Shown here: one piece after another, positions 8,887-18,377 of the stretch
Numbering within the stretch: position 1 is the stretch's first letter
Layout of the letters: every line of letters begins with the position of its first letter
DNA from: Natrinema altunense
GTDB lineage: Archaea; Halobacteriota; Halobacteria; Halobacteriales; Natrialbaceae
DNA length: 64,000 nucleotides
Direction: 5' to 3'
NCBI RefSeq assembly: GCF_000731985.1
Contig: NZ_JNCS01000014.1
Span: 1 to 64,000 of the forward strand
Notes under the pieces: generated by a model
Seen by the model: the letters and a program-made list of their open reading frames with translations, nothing else
Told to the model about the DNA's origin: nothing
Databases searched by the model: none
Translations under genes and position numbers: made by a program

Positions 8887-9441
8887 ATGCCCGAGATGGA
8901 ACAACAAGACGACACGTTGTCGGAACTCCTCGTCAAGGAAGCGGTCACTAAGGGGATGGAATCGCCGATGCGCGAGTCGATTCTCGAGGCCGTCGAGGAA
9001 GCGGACGGCTCCAGTTCCGGCGGCCGCCTGCCGCTTGCGGGGGCGCTGTTCGGCCTCGGTGCGGCCGTCGGTTTTCTGGTTGGGCGGCAGTCGCCCGAAC
9101 TCGAGGAGTCGCCGATCGAGGAGCTAGCGGAACCGAAACTCATCGAAGACGTAATGGAAACGCCCGACGAATCGACCGAGACGACATCCAAAATGCCCAG
9201 TGAATCCGAGGAGACCGAAGACGGATCTCGTTCGCGACTCCCGAAACTCCTCCTGGCGGTCGGTGCCGTCGTAGGGGCCGTGGTGCTCCGGCGTCGCCTC
9301 TCGTCCAGCGAGGAAGAGGAGTGGGAGCCGATCGAGGAGTTCGAACCGGCGACGAGCGGGGAGATCGACGACGAGGACGAAGCCGAATCGGAGATCGAAA
9401 CGGCCGAGAGCGAGGAGACCGACGAGGAAACGGAGGAGTAG
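8887..9441 (+). CDS. Acidic haloarchaeal membrane-anchored protein
   Basis: A 184-residue protein. A polar head (EMEQQDDTLSELLVKEAVTKG near residues 3-23) is followed by a hydrophobic stretch with LFGLGAAVGFLVG, an acidic linker rich in Glu/Ser/Thr, a second hydrophobic stretch (LLLAVGAVVGAVVLRRR), and a strongly acidic tail from about residue 140. I know this layout as a conserved haloarchaeal hypothetical without assigned function. Two short membrane segments suggest both long acidic arms are on the cytosolic side. Confidence 0.65.
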   Translation: MPEMEQQDDTLSELLVKEAVTKGMESPMRESILEAVEEADGSSSGGRLPLAGALFGLGAAVGFLVGRQSPELEESPIEELAEPKLIEDVMETPDESTETTSKMPSESEETEDGSRSRLPKLLLAVGAVVGAVVLRRRLSSSEEEEWEPIEEFEPATSGEIDDEDEAESEIETAESEETDEETEE

Positions 9442-9627
9442 CGATCACCGCCGGTGGGCGTACCGTAGCAGACCTGTTTTGGCGCGGGCTCGTCGCGTTT
9501 CCGGACCGGTGTCCCGTTGTCGCGTCGCGTCCGTGCCGTCGTCTCGGGACCGCCGTGTCTCCCGCCTGCGGCTCGAGCCGTCGCCTTGACGAAGGAGATA
9601 AGGGAGCCACGCCGACAGTGTGAGCCA

Positions 9628-10683
9628 ATGGAGACGACCCATCGCGTGTTCGTCGGCGACTCCCGGGATCTCTCGGCAGTCGACGACGAGTCCGTCGAAC
9701 TCGTCGTGACCTCCCCGCCGTATCCGATGATCGAAATGTGGGACGACCTGTTTACCGAACTCGATCCCGCGATCGGCGACGCGCTGGCAGCCGGGGACGG
9801 CTACGACGCCTTCGAGGCGATGCACGCCCAACTCGAGTGCGTCTGGGACGAACTCGAGCGCGTCCTGGTCGACGGCGGGATCGCCTGCATCAACGTCGGC
9901 GACGCGACCCGGTCGGTCGACGGCAGCTTCCGCGTTTATCCGAATCACGCGCGCGTGCTCGAGGCCTTCGAGGAGCGAGGGTTCGAACCGCTTCCGGACG
10001 TGCTCTGGCGAAAGCCGGCAAACAGCGCGGCCAAGTTCATGGGCAGCGGGATGATCCCGCCGAACGCCTACGTCACGCTGGAACACGAGTACATTCTGGT
10101 CTTCAGGAAGGGAGCTCGGAGCCGCGAGTTCGAACCGCGGGCCGACCGGCGCTACGAGGCCGCCTATTTCTGGGAGGAACGCAACCGCTGGTTTACCGAC
10201 GTCTGGACCGACGTAACCGGCGAGCTACAGTCGATCGACGGGTCGGCCGACGACGACCTCCGCGAGCGGTCCGCGGCCTACCCGCTCGAGATCCCCTATC
10301 GGCTGATCTGTATGTACTCGGCCTACGGCGACACCGTCCTCGACCCGTTCTGGGGCACGGGAACGACCACGCTGGCGGCGATGTGTGCCGGTCGGCACTC
10401 CGTCGGCTCCGAACTCGAGGGCGCCTTCCTCGCGGTGTTCGACGACGGCGTCGACGAGGTGCCGGCGCTGTCGCGGTCGGTCGGTCGTGCGCGCCTCGAG
10501 CGCCACCGGTCGTTCGTCGACCGCCGACGAGACGAGGGGACGGGATTCGAGTACGAGGCCGACTACTACGACACCCCGGTCGTCACCAAGATGGAACGCG
10601 GGATTCGTCTGCGCGAGGTGCGCGCCGTCGACGGGATCGAGGACGGCTACCGAGTCGAGCACGCGCCGCTTTCCCTCGAGTGA
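9628..10683 (+). CDS. Orphan beta-class DNA methyltransferase, likely N4-cytosine
   Basis: A 351-residue DNA methyltransferase. Catalytic motif IV (TSPPYP, residues 28-33) comes before the SAM-binding motif I (LDPFWGTGTT, 238-247), the beta-class order; the S-P-P-Y form favours N4-cytosine methylation, though N6-adenine is possible. No restriction endonuclease gene lies beside it, so it behaves as an orphan. From memory, haloarchaea carry a conserved orphan CTAG N4-cytosine methylase (Zim in Haloferax volcanii) of similar size and layout, so this may be its counterpart. I chose the ATG at 9628 because it precedes the first beta strand. Confidence 0.85.
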   Translation: METTHRVFVGDSRDLSAVDDESVELVVTSPPYPMIEMWDDLFTELDPAIGDALAAGDGYDAFEAMHAQLECVWDELERVLVDGGIACINVGDATRSVDGSFRVYPNHARVLEAFEERGFEPLPDVLWRKPANSAAKFMGSGMIPPNAYVTLEHEYILVFRKGARSREFEPRADRRYEAAYFWEERNRWFTDVWTDVTGELQSIDGSADDDLRERSAAYPLEIPYRLICMYSAYGDTVLDPFWGTGTTTLAAMCAGRHSVGSELEGAFLAVFDDGVDEVPALSRSVGRARLERHRSFVDRRRDEGTGFEYEADYYDTPVVTKMERGIRLREVRAVDGIEDGYRVEHAPLSLE

Positions 10684-10706
10684 GCCGCACCTGAGCCGAC
10701 GCGGGC

Positions 10707-10714
10707 TTTTTATT
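10707..10714 (+). promoter_or_regulatory. TATA-like box of the PAS/GAF regulator
   Basis: TTTTTATT is centred about 26 bases before the ATG at 10736. This is the spacing expected for a leaderless haloarchaeal transcript that starts at or next to the start codon. Confidence 0.5.
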
Positions 10715-10735
10715 CGTTCCCGTTTACGCAACACT

Positions 10736-13700
10736 ATGACCTGCGGTCTCGAGGACGGTGAGACGACCCCGGTCCGAGTCCTCCCGGTCGGCTCCTCCGA
10801 GTGGATGCAGGGGGCGACGGCGGGGCTCGCCGACGAATCGGTAGCCGTGATGGACGCGGTCCCGACCCTAGCCGACCTCGCCGACGATCGGCTCGACGAG
10901 GTCGATTGCGTCCTGACCGACGACCAGGACGTTCTCGGTATCGTCGGCGAGGCCGCTCCCGTCGTCTATGCCGCCGATCCGACCCGCATCGAGTCGCTCG
11001 ACGACCTCCGTGGCGATCCCGACGTGATCGCCAAGACGACGATTCAGGAGCCGGCGATCCTGGTTCGGCGGCTCCGGCGGGCGGTCGAGTTCGCCGCGAT
11101 ACGGCGATCGAAGACGCGGCAGGCGGAGTGGTACCAGACGCTGATCGAACAGTCGTCCGATCTCCTGCTCGTCGTCGACACCGACGGCGAGATTACGTAC
11201 ATCAGTCCGTCGGTCGAGCGCGTCGGCGGGTTCGAGACGGACGAACTCTGCGGCAACGACATCCTCGAGCACGTCCACCCCGACGACAGCCAGTCGGTGG
11301 CCGACGAGTTCGACGCCATCCGCGCGGCCGACTGCGGAACGACGCGGACCATCGAATACACGTGCCAACATTCCGATGGGTACTGGTACGTCCACGAAGC
11401 CGTTCTGACGAATCGACTCGATGACGGTATCGTCGATGGCATCGTCGCCTCGATTCGGGATATCACCGAGCACCACCGCATCGAACAGGAGCTAGACGAG
11501 TCGTTCAAACGGGTTACCGACGCGTTCTACGCCCTCGACGGGGACTGGCGGTTCACGTACGTCAACGACCGCGCCCTCGAGCACCTCGATTTCACCAGGT
11601 CCGATCTGCTCGGTCGGCGGATACTCGACGTGTTCCCGGAGTTGGAAGGAACGATATTCCAGCGCGAAGCGCTCGAAGCGATGGAGCACCAGGAACGCCG
11701 CACGTTCGAGGGGTATCTGGAGCGCTGTGACAGCTGGATCGAGGCCCGTCTCTATCCGTCGCCGGCGGGGCTCTCCGTCTACTGGCAGGACGTGACCGAG
11801 CGCGTCGAACGGGAACGGGACTTGACCGAACGGACGGAACGCCTGCAGACCCTCGTCGAGAACGTCCCGGTCGTGTTGTTCGTCCTCGACGACGAGGGAA
11901 CGTTCACGCTCTCGGAGGGACGCGGGCTCACGAACCTCGGGTTCGACTCGACCGACATCGTTGGGCAGTCCTTTACCGACCTGCTTGCGGAGTATCCGGA
12001 CGCCCGTGCCGACATCCGGGCGGCGCTCGAGGGGGAGGCGGTCCACTCGCAGCGACCGCTCGGGGACCGGGTCTTCGAGGCGTGGTATCGGCCGATCACG
12101 GACGACGGCGGGGCCGTCGATCGGGTTCTCGGCGTCGCGAACGACGTCACCGAACGGGTGCAGTACCAGGAGACGCTCAACGCGTTACACGAGGCGACCA
12201 GCCATCTGCTGAGCGTCGATTCGAAGGAGGCAGCCTCCGAGTACATCATCGACGTCGCGACCGACGTACTGGGCCTCGACAGCGTCGTCTACCGGTACGA
12301 CGACCAGCACAACGAACTCGTCGCCGAGGCGCGTTCGCCGACCCTCGAGCCCGCGCTCGATCCGCCATCGCGGCTCCGGCCCGACGAAAGCATCGCCTGG
12401 GAGGCGTTCGTTACCGGCGAATCGGCCGTCTACGACGATATCAGCGGCAAACACAACGTCTACGACGAGGCGACGGCCGCACGGAGCGGGCTCTACGTTC
12501 CGCTTGGCGAACACGGGGTACTGGTCGCCCTGTCGACTGCCGCCGGCGAGTACGACGAGGACACCGTCGAACTCGTTCAGTTGTTCGCGGCGACGGCGGA
12601 AGCCGCGCTCGATCGAATCGGTCGGACGCGCCGACTCCACGACCGTGAGCACGAACTCAAGCGGCAAAACAGACACCTCGAGCGACTCAACGCCGCCAAC
12701 GAGGTGCGCCAGGAGATCGAACAGCACCTCCTGCTGGCCGACTCCCGAGCCGAGATCGAACGCGGCGTTCCCGAGCGTCTCGCGGACCTCGAGTCGTGCT
12801 CGCTGGCCTGGATCGGCGAGCCGGACCCGAGCGGGAACGAACTCCGGTCGCGATCCCGCGCCGGGTCAGATCGGGGATATCTCGATGCCGTTGCGGTGAC
12901 GACGGTCGCCGAGTCGGCCGCCGAACCGACGGGACGGGCGGCTCGCACGCGGGATCCGGTCTACGTCGACAACGTCGCCGAGTCGATCCACGACGGCGAG
13001 TGGCGGGGCGAGGCACTGTCGCGAAACTTCCAGTCCGCGTACGCAGTGCCGCTCGTCTACGACGGCTTCCTCTACGGCGTCCTGTCGATCTACGGCGAGG
13101 AACGGAACGCGTTCGACGAGACGCTGCGGTCGATGCTGGCCGAACTCGGCGAAACCATCGCCTACGCGATCGACGCCGTCAAACGAAAGAACGCGCTCGT
13201 CGGCGACGACCACACCGAAGTCGAACTCGAGATCGCCGCCGACGCGACCCTGTGTCGGCTCGCGGACGTGCTCGACGATGCACTCACGTACGAGGGTGCA
13301 ACGAGACGGGCCGACGGGTCGCAGATCGTTTTCGTCGCCGTCGAGGACCCGGCGGACGATCCCGCGGTGACCGTCGATCGGTCCGCGATCGACGGGGTCG
13401 CCGCGGTGTCGACGATCGCCGAGCACGAGGACGAGATGCTCCTCCAGGTACGACTGACTGAGCCCTTCCTCGGCTCGATCGTCGATGCCCACGGAGCCCG
13501 GTTGCGGGAACTCGGTGCGGACCCCTCCGGCGGGCGTGCGATCATCGACGTTCCGGAGACGGCCGAGGTCCGCGATGTCCTCTCGGGTATCTCTCGAAGC
13601 GGTCCGGCGGTGTCGCTGGTCGCTCGACGCGAAGAGTCGACCGCGAACCGGTCGACGCTCGGCGGCCCCGCGCGCAGCACCCTGCTCGAGCGACTCACCG

Positions 13701-13891
13701 ATCGACAGCACGAGGTCGTCCAGACGGCCTACCACGGCGGGTTCTTCGAGTGGCCCCGGCGGGCCAACGGCGAAGAGATCGCCTCGTCGCTCGGCATCTC
13801 GTCGCCCGCCTTCCACAAGCACGTTCGGTCCGCCGAACGGAAACTGTTCGCGGCGCTGTTCGAGGGATCGACCACGACGGGGGTTAACTGA
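10736..13891 (+). CDS. PAS/GAF sensor with Bat-type HTH-10 output
   Basis: A 1051-residue one-component sensor-regulator of the bacterio-opsin-activator family. An N-terminal stretch of about 120 residues looks like a degenerate receiver domain. It is followed by three PAS domains (about 131-245, 255-365, 368-480), two GAF domains (about 487-640 and 656-810), a Bat-specific region (about 826-975) and a C-terminal HTH-10 DNA-binding domain starting LTDRQHEVVQTAYHGGFFEWPR near 986. No transmembrane segment or kinase domain is seen, so it is probably cytosolic and binds DNA directly in response to redox, light or ligand signals. The ATG at 10736 fits a leaderless promoter. The HalOD1 gene follows. 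Confidence 0.9.
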   Translation: MTCGLEDGETTPVRVLPVGSSEWMQGATAGLADESVAVMDAVPTLADLADDRLDEVDCVLTDDQDVLGIVGEAAPVVYAADPTRIESLDDLRGDPDVIAKTTIQEPAILVRRLRRAVEFAAIRRSKTRQAEWYQTLIEQSSDLLLVVDTDGEITYISPSVERVGGFETDELCGNDILEHVHPDDSQSVADEFDAIRAADCGTTRTIEYTCQHSDGYWYVHEAVLTNRLDDGIVDGIVASIRDITEHHRIEQELDESFKRVTDAFYALDGDWRFTYVNDRALEHLDFTRSDLLGRRILDVFPELEGTIFQREALEAMEHQERRTFEGYLERCDSWIEARLYPSPAGLSVYWQDVTERVERERDLTERTERLQTLVENVPVVLFVLDDEGTFTLSEGRGLTNLGFDSTDIVGQSFTDLLAEYPDARADIRAALEGEAVHSQRPLGDRVFEAWYRPITDDGGAVDRVLGVANDVTERVQYQETLNALHEATSHLLSVDSKEAASEYIIDVATDVLGLDSVVYRYDDQHNELVAEARSPTLEPALDPPSRLRPDESIAWEAFVTGESAVYDDISGKHNVYDEATAARSGLYVPLGEHGVLVALSTAAGEYDEDTVELVQLFAATAEAALDRIGRTRRLHDREHELKRQNRHLERLNAANEVRQEIEQHLLLADSRAEIERGVPERLADLESCSLAWIGEPDPSGNELRSRSRAGSDRGYLDAVAVTTVAESAAEPTGRAARTRDPVYVDNVAESIHDGEWRGEALSRNFQSAYAVPLVYDGFLYGVLSIYGEERNAFDETLRSMLAELGETIAYAIDAVKRKNALVGDDHTEVELEIAADATLCRLADVLDDALTYEGATRRADGSQIVFVAVEDPADDPAVTVDRSAIDGVAAVSTIAEHEDEMLLQVRLTEPFLGSIVDAHGARLRELGADPSGGRAIIDVPETAEVRDVLSGISRSGPAVSLVARREESTANRSTLGGPARSTLLERLTDRQHEVVQTAYHGGFFEWPRRANGEEIASSLGISSPAFHKHVRSAERKLFAALFEGSTTTGVN

Positions 13892-14000
13892 TTAACCACC
13901 TCAATCGGCAGTCATTACACAGTTAACGATCAGGCTCTTTGCGACAACTCGTGAACGGATGGGTAGCTTCCCACGGACGTACTGGGGATACGTATTACCA

Positions 14001-14300
14001 ATGACTGAAATGAGTTCACGATCACCATCGACGGCGATGGAGGATCACTATTCGGTGCAGTACGATCGACTCGACGACGAACCGCTAAGCGTTGCCGTAG
14101 CGGACGCCGTCGCAACGTTCCGCGACGAAGCCGTTACCGAACTCGAGCCGCTCCATTACTCGATCAACGCCGACGCGCTCGAGCGACTGTTCGAACCCCG
14201 GGCGAATGGACTTCGATCCGACGGATCGGTCACGTTCGAGTACAGCGACTGTCTGGTCACTGTCACTGCGGACGGCGAGATTCGCGTCGAATCCGCGTAA
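14001..14300 (+). CDS. HalOD1 output-domain protein
   Basis: A 99-residue protein that is essentially one HalOD1 domain. EPLSVAVADAVATFR, a central LEPLHYSINADALERLF and a closing VTFEYSDCLVTVTADGEI strand follow the family pattern. HalOD1 is a haloarchaeal module found alone or at the end of signalling proteins and thought to be an output or interaction domain. It lies 109 bases downstream of the Bat-type sensor on the same strand, so a signalling link is plausible. The start could also be the ATG four codons later. Confidence 0.85.
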   Translation: MTEMSSRSPSTAMEDHYSVQYDRLDDEPLSVAVADAVATFRDEAVTELEPLHYSINADALERLFEPRANGLRSDGSVTFEYSDCLVTVTADGEIRVESA

Positions 14301-14618
14301 CGTTTCTCCGAGTGTCGTTGGAGCGGCTACGCACGCGACGACTTCCTGGGGTCCGCGACGAAACCGATCACCGACCCGAACCGCTGCCAGCGGACGACGA
14401 GCAGAGACGCTGCACAGCCGCGGAGCGGAACGGCCGATACCGCCGTCCCACCGACCACCAGTAGCCTCACGGGCCCGAATCACGGCAACTATTACCGATA
14501 CAGTGTCTAGCTAACTTTTATTCAAACATTCGAGTATACTTATATTTTGGGTGGTGCGTTCAGATCCGGAATGTCGCTGGCTCTATTTATACGACTAGCG
14601 AGTCGAGAGGGAGATGCA
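14301..14618. other. Gene-free spacer with AT-rich promoter end, 318 bp
   Basis: No gene is seen. The last 110 bases are AT-rich and hold two TATA-like elements: one near 14535-14545, and TATTTATA at 14583-14590, the latter about 31 bases before the chosen ATG at 14619. Confidence 0.5.
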
Positions 14619-15776
14619 ATGGTTCCCGACTCACTCCGTACTGCGCTGATCGCAGTCACCCTCGGATCGCTGCTCGTTCTCTCGAGCGTAGCGACCGGGG
14701 CGGGCGCGATCGCCAGCCAGCCCACAACTGTCGAACAGCCCACGCAAGCGCCGCAGTCGACGGCGACGGACGCCGCCGATTCACCGCCCGCCGACGGTGA
14801 GGTCGTCGAGACGTTCACGGACCGCATGTCCTCGCTGGACACGGTCGTGATGACCTACGAAATGAACATGACGTTCGATAGCAACCGGACGTCGTCCGTC
14901 GAAAATCGACTGTGGATCGATGTCGAGAACGACCGCGTTCGGACGGAAACCAACTCCGAGCGGATGGAAACGATCACCGTCAGGAACGACAGCGAGACGG
15001 TAACCTACGACGTCGAGAACAACCAGGTCAGCCGGTTCGATCGCACCGGCGAGACGGGTCTCCAGACATCGATCGACCGACTCGTCACTGAAAACGAATT
15101 CACCTACGAAGGGCAAGAGACGATCGACGGCGAGGAGACCTATCGCCTGGCCGTGACCCCGACGGAAACCGATACGATGGCTGACTCCACCGACACGACT
15201 CTCTGGCTCGATACGGACACCTACTTCCCCACCAAACTGGCACACGACGCCAGCGGCGAGAACTACGAGTACGAGATGGTCGTGGATATCCAAAACGTCA
15301 GCCTGAACGAGCCGATCGCCGACGACCGGTTCACGATCGACATCCCAGCGGACGCGGAAACGCTGGACAACTCGCTGCCCGATCGAACGACCTACGATTC
15401 GCTCTCCGAGCTCCGGGCGAACGCGACGCAGTCGGTGCCCTCGCCTGCCGTTCCCGAAGGATACCATTTCGCGGAGGGGAGCATCATCGAAAACACCGAT
15501 TTCTCGATGGTCTCGCTCCAGTACGTGACTGACGGCGACGACGTGTTCCACGTCACGAAACGCCAGAGCAGCGCGACCGACGACAACTACGACGAGATCG
15601 ACAGATACGAAGCAGTCGAGATCGGCGATCACACCGGTTATTATGCGGAATTCGAATACGAGGGGACCGCCACGTCCGTCCTGAACGTGAACTGTGACTC
15701 CACCAAATACAGCGTCTCCGGTGACCTCTCGAAGGAGGAGAGCATCGAGGTTGCCGAGTCGGTCACGTGCGAGTGA
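14619..15776 (+). CDS. Secreted LolA/DUF2092-like protein
   Basis: A 385-residue protein with a signal peptide (positive head, then LIAVTLGSLLVLSSVATGAGA). A Thr/Gln/Pro-rich spacer leads into a beta-rich domain. Phrases such as LDTVVMTYEMNMTF, TETDTMADSTDTTLWLD and TYFPTKLAHD are typical of LolA/LppX or DUF2092-like folds that form a hydrophobic pocket. A second domain after about residue 260 (SVPEGYHFAEG) may be a DUF4367-like unit. It is probably surface-associated and may carry lipid. I chose the ATG at 14619 because it starts the signal peptide and has a TATA box at suitable distance; 14571 is the alternative. Confidence 0.7.
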   Translation: MVPDSLRTALIAVTLGSLLVLSSVATGAGAIASQPTTVEQPTQAPQSTATDAADSPPADGEVVETFTDRMSSLDTVVMTYEMNMTFDSNRTSSVENRLWIDVENDRVRTETNSERMETITVRNDSETVTYDVENNQVSRFDRTGETGLQTSIDRLVTENEFTYEGQETIDGEETYRLAVTPTETDTMADSTDTTLWLDTDTYFPTKLAHDASGENYEYEMVVDIQNVSLNEPIADDRFTIDIPADAETLDNSLPDRTTYDSLSELRANATQSVPSPAVPEGYHFAEGSIIENTDFSMVSLQYVTDGDDVFHVTKRQSSATDDNYDEIDRYEAVEIGDHTGYYAEFEYEGTATSVLNVNCDSTKYSVSGDLSKEESIEVAESVTCE

Positions 15777-15894
15777 ACTCCCATGTAACTCGCTATCGCA
15801 TCCAGCAGCCAGCGACGACGCTCGACCGCCGCACCTGCTGACCGCCGCTCGTTTTTCCACTAAACGTAAGCGGATCGACGTTGAACCCGAACCC

Positions 15895-16773
15895 GTGATT
15901 AGTCGAATACTCGTCCCGACCGACGGAAGCGACCCTGCGAGGGCGGCCCTCGAGCACGCGCTGGCTATCGCCGCCGAACGGGACGCGACGGTCCAGTTGC
16001 TCTACGTCGCCGACACGAACGAGCCGAGTTTGACCCGACTCGGCACCGATGTCGTCGATGCCCTCGAGCTAGAGGGGGCGGACATCCTCGACGACGCCGC
16101 CGCGTTGGCGGCGGACCGGGGCGTGTCCGTCGCGACGAACGTCGTGCAGGGTGACCCGCGAACCGTGATCGCCGACTATGCCACCACGAACGAGTTCGAC
16201 CTCGTCGTGATGGGTGCCCACGGGCGACGCGGCATCAGTGAATACGTCCTCGGGAGCACTACGGACGCCGTCGTCAACCAGTGCTCGGTCCCCGTCGTGA
16301 CCGTTCGCGCGGCCGAGGACGCGACGCGGACGTACCCCTACACCGACGTGCTCGTCCCGACCGACGGGAGCGACCACGCGGGGGCGGCATTGGAGGTGGG
16401 CTCTGCGCTCGCCGAACGCCACGGCGCGACGTTACACCTGCTGTCGGTCGTCGACGAACTGCCGGAGGTGATCGATGCGGGATCGACGTCGCTCCCCGAA
16501 CAACTCGAGGAGAACGTACAGGGGGTGCTCGACGAGGCCAAAGCGACCGCTCGACGAGCGGGCGTCGACGAGATCAAGACCACCATTCGAACCGGGTCGG
16601 TCCCGCGAGAAATCGCGTCGTACGCCGACGGGGAGGGGATCGACCTCGTTGTGATGGGGACCCACGGTCACACCGGACTCGACCGTCACCTCCTCGGGAG
16701 TTTCACCGAGCGCGTGATCCGGACGTCGCCGGTACCAGTCCTCACCACGAGAGAGGCCGAAGTGGACGACTGA
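15895..16773 (+). CDS. Tandem universal stress protein (UspA)
   Basis: A 292-residue protein made of two UspA domains (about 1-140 and 146-290). Each begins with a strand plus VPTDGSD, and each ends with an ATP-loop-like GxxGRRG or GTHGHTG followed by a VLGS/LLGSFTE helix and SVPVV or SPVPVL strand. Both ATP-binding signatures look intact. Such proteins bind nucleotides and respond to stress; the precise role is unknown. I chose the GTG at 15895 because it sits right before the first beta strand (ISRILVPTDGS) and there is no closer ATG. Confidence 0.9.
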   Translation: MISRILVPTDGSDPARAALEHALAIAAERDATVQLLYVADTNEPSLTRLGTDVVDALELEGADILDDAAALAADRGVSVATNVVQGDPRTVIADYATTNEFDLVVMGAHGRRGISEYVLGSTTDAVVNQCSVPVVTVRAAEDATRTYPYTDVLVPTDGSDHAGAALEVGSALAERHGATLHLLSVVDELPEVIDAGSTSLPEQLEENVQGVLDEAKATARRAGVDEIKTTIRTGSVPREIASYADGEGIDLVVMGTHGHTGLDRHLLGSFTERVIRTSPVPVLTTREAEVDD

Positions 16774-16879
16774 CTGCGCCGGGCGGGATCGTCAATGCCG
16801 ATCGGTCGCCGGACGCGACTGTCAGGAGTTGCAAACGACGAACAATGCTACCCCGGACGACGGGGGAGTAGGGAGTGAG

Positions 16880-18280
16880 ATGTTTGCCCGATCGCACGCC
16901 GCGCTCGCTCGCGCCGGCTCGCACCTCTCGCGAAATCGACTCCGGGTCGCGTTCGTCGTTGTGATCCTCCTCTCGGCGGCCGCGGTCGCCGCCGCGTCCA
17001 CGAACAGTCTCTCGACGGCGTCGGCTGAGGACGTTCCGGACGCGCCGCCGACGGGGAACCACACGGTCGTCACCGAGTCGGGCCGGGCGGGAACGATCAC
17101 CGCGTACGCGCCGGACGGCGAGGTCAGTTATTACAATAACACGCGGACGAAGTACTTCGACGCCGACCCGGTCGAGGGCGAACCGCTGACCGTCGAGTAC
17201 ACCGCGACGGACACGATCCACACCGCGGGACCGACCTGTTCCGATCCGCCCTGTGCGCTGAACGTCATCGAGCGTGCGAACCTCTCGACCGGCGAAGTCG
17301 ACGTGCTCTACGAGCGCTACGACTACAAGGAGACCGCCGGCGAGTGGCACGACGCGGATCGCATCAACGAGACCCACGTCGTCGTCGCCGACATCGTCGC
17401 GGATCAGGTGTTCGTCGTGAACACCGAGACGGAAATCGTCGAGTGGCTCTGGGACGCCCAAAGCGACTTCCCCGTCGAGGGTGGCGGCGGGTACCCCGGC
17501 GACTGGGCGCATATCAACGATGTCGAGTACATCGAACGCGGCGAGATGGCGGGCCGGATCATGGCTAGCCTGCGCAATCAGGATCAGGTCGTCTTCCTCG
17601 ACCGGCAGGAGGGACTTCTCGAGGACTGGACGCTCGGTGCCGAAGACGAGTACGACATCCAGTACGAGCAGCACAATCCCGACTACATCCCCGAGAGTCG
17701 CGGCGGGCCGGCCATCGTCGTCGCCGACTCCGAGAACGGCCGCGTACAGGAGTTCCAGCGCGAAAACGGCGCGTGGACCCGCACTTGGGAGTGGGCAGAC
17801 GACCGGATGCAGTGGCCGCGAGACGCCGACCGCTTACCGAACGGGAACACGCTCGTCACCGACACGCACGGCAACCGCGTCATGGAAATCGACGATACCG
17901 GCGAGATCGTCTGGCAGGTCGAATCCACGCTCCCCTACGACGCCGAACGCCTCGAGACCGGCGCGGAGAGTGCGGGCGGGCACAGCGCCCGGGAACTCGG
18001 CCTCGAGTCGCGGACGGAAACTGGGGGCGACGACGACGGCGGGGATGTCCTCGGGATCGATCCGCTCGGCGTTCTGGGGGAGTTCATTCGGTCGGTACTC
18101 CCCCACCGGATCTACAACGCCCTCCTTTTTGCGACGCCGGTCTGGATGGGACCCTCGGAGTTCGCGGTGGGCGCCATCGGGATCCTGACGGGACTGCTCT
18201 GGGCTGGGCTCGAGGTCAGGTGGCAACTCCGCGACGCCGGGATCGGGTTTCGGCTGCCGGTTTATCGGGAGGGCGACTGA
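16880..18280 (+). CDS. Arylsulfotransferase (ASST)-like membrane-anchored protein
   Basis: A 466-residue protein with an N-terminal signal anchor (RVAFVVVILLSAAAVAAAS) and a C-terminal membrane helix near 430-450 (FAVGAIGILTGLLWAGLEV). The large outer region has beta-propeller features seen in arylsulfotransferase-type proteins: W.DADRIN, DWAHINDVEYI, LRNQDQVVFLD, HNPDYIPES and PRDADRLPNGNTLVTDTHGNRV. Bacterial ASST moves sulfate between phenols, but the haloarchaeal members are uncharacterised and may only share the propeller. A role in surface sulfation is inference. Confidence 0.75.
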   Translation: MFARSHAALARAGSHLSRNRLRVAFVVVILLSAAAVAAASTNSLSTASAEDVPDAPPTGNHTVVTESGRAGTITAYAPDGEVSYYNNTRTKYFDADPVEGEPLTVEYTATDTIHTAGPTCSDPPCALNVIERANLSTGEVDVLYERYDYKETAGEWHDADRINETHVVVADIVADQVFVVNTETEIVEWLWDAQSDFPVEGGGGYPGDWAHINDVEYIERGEMAGRIMASLRNQDQVVFLDRQEGLLEDWTLGAEDEYDIQYEQHNPDYIPESRGGPAIVVADSENGRVQEFQRENGAWTRTWEWADDRMQWPRDADRLPNGNTLVTDTHGNRVMEIDDTGEIVWQVESTLPYDAERLETGAESAGGHSARELGLESRTETGGDDDGGDVLGIDPLGVLGEFIRSVLPHRIYNALLFATPVWMGPSEFAVGAIGILTGLLWAGLEVRWQLRDAGIGFRLPVYREGD

Positions 18281-18377
18281 GGCCACGGGGGCGGCGAGTC
18301 GGGTCCCGTTCCGCCGTCGAGGAGGCCACGAAAAGGGAACCGGAAGCCTTTCGTTTTTCCTGTCTGTCAAGCGGGGC

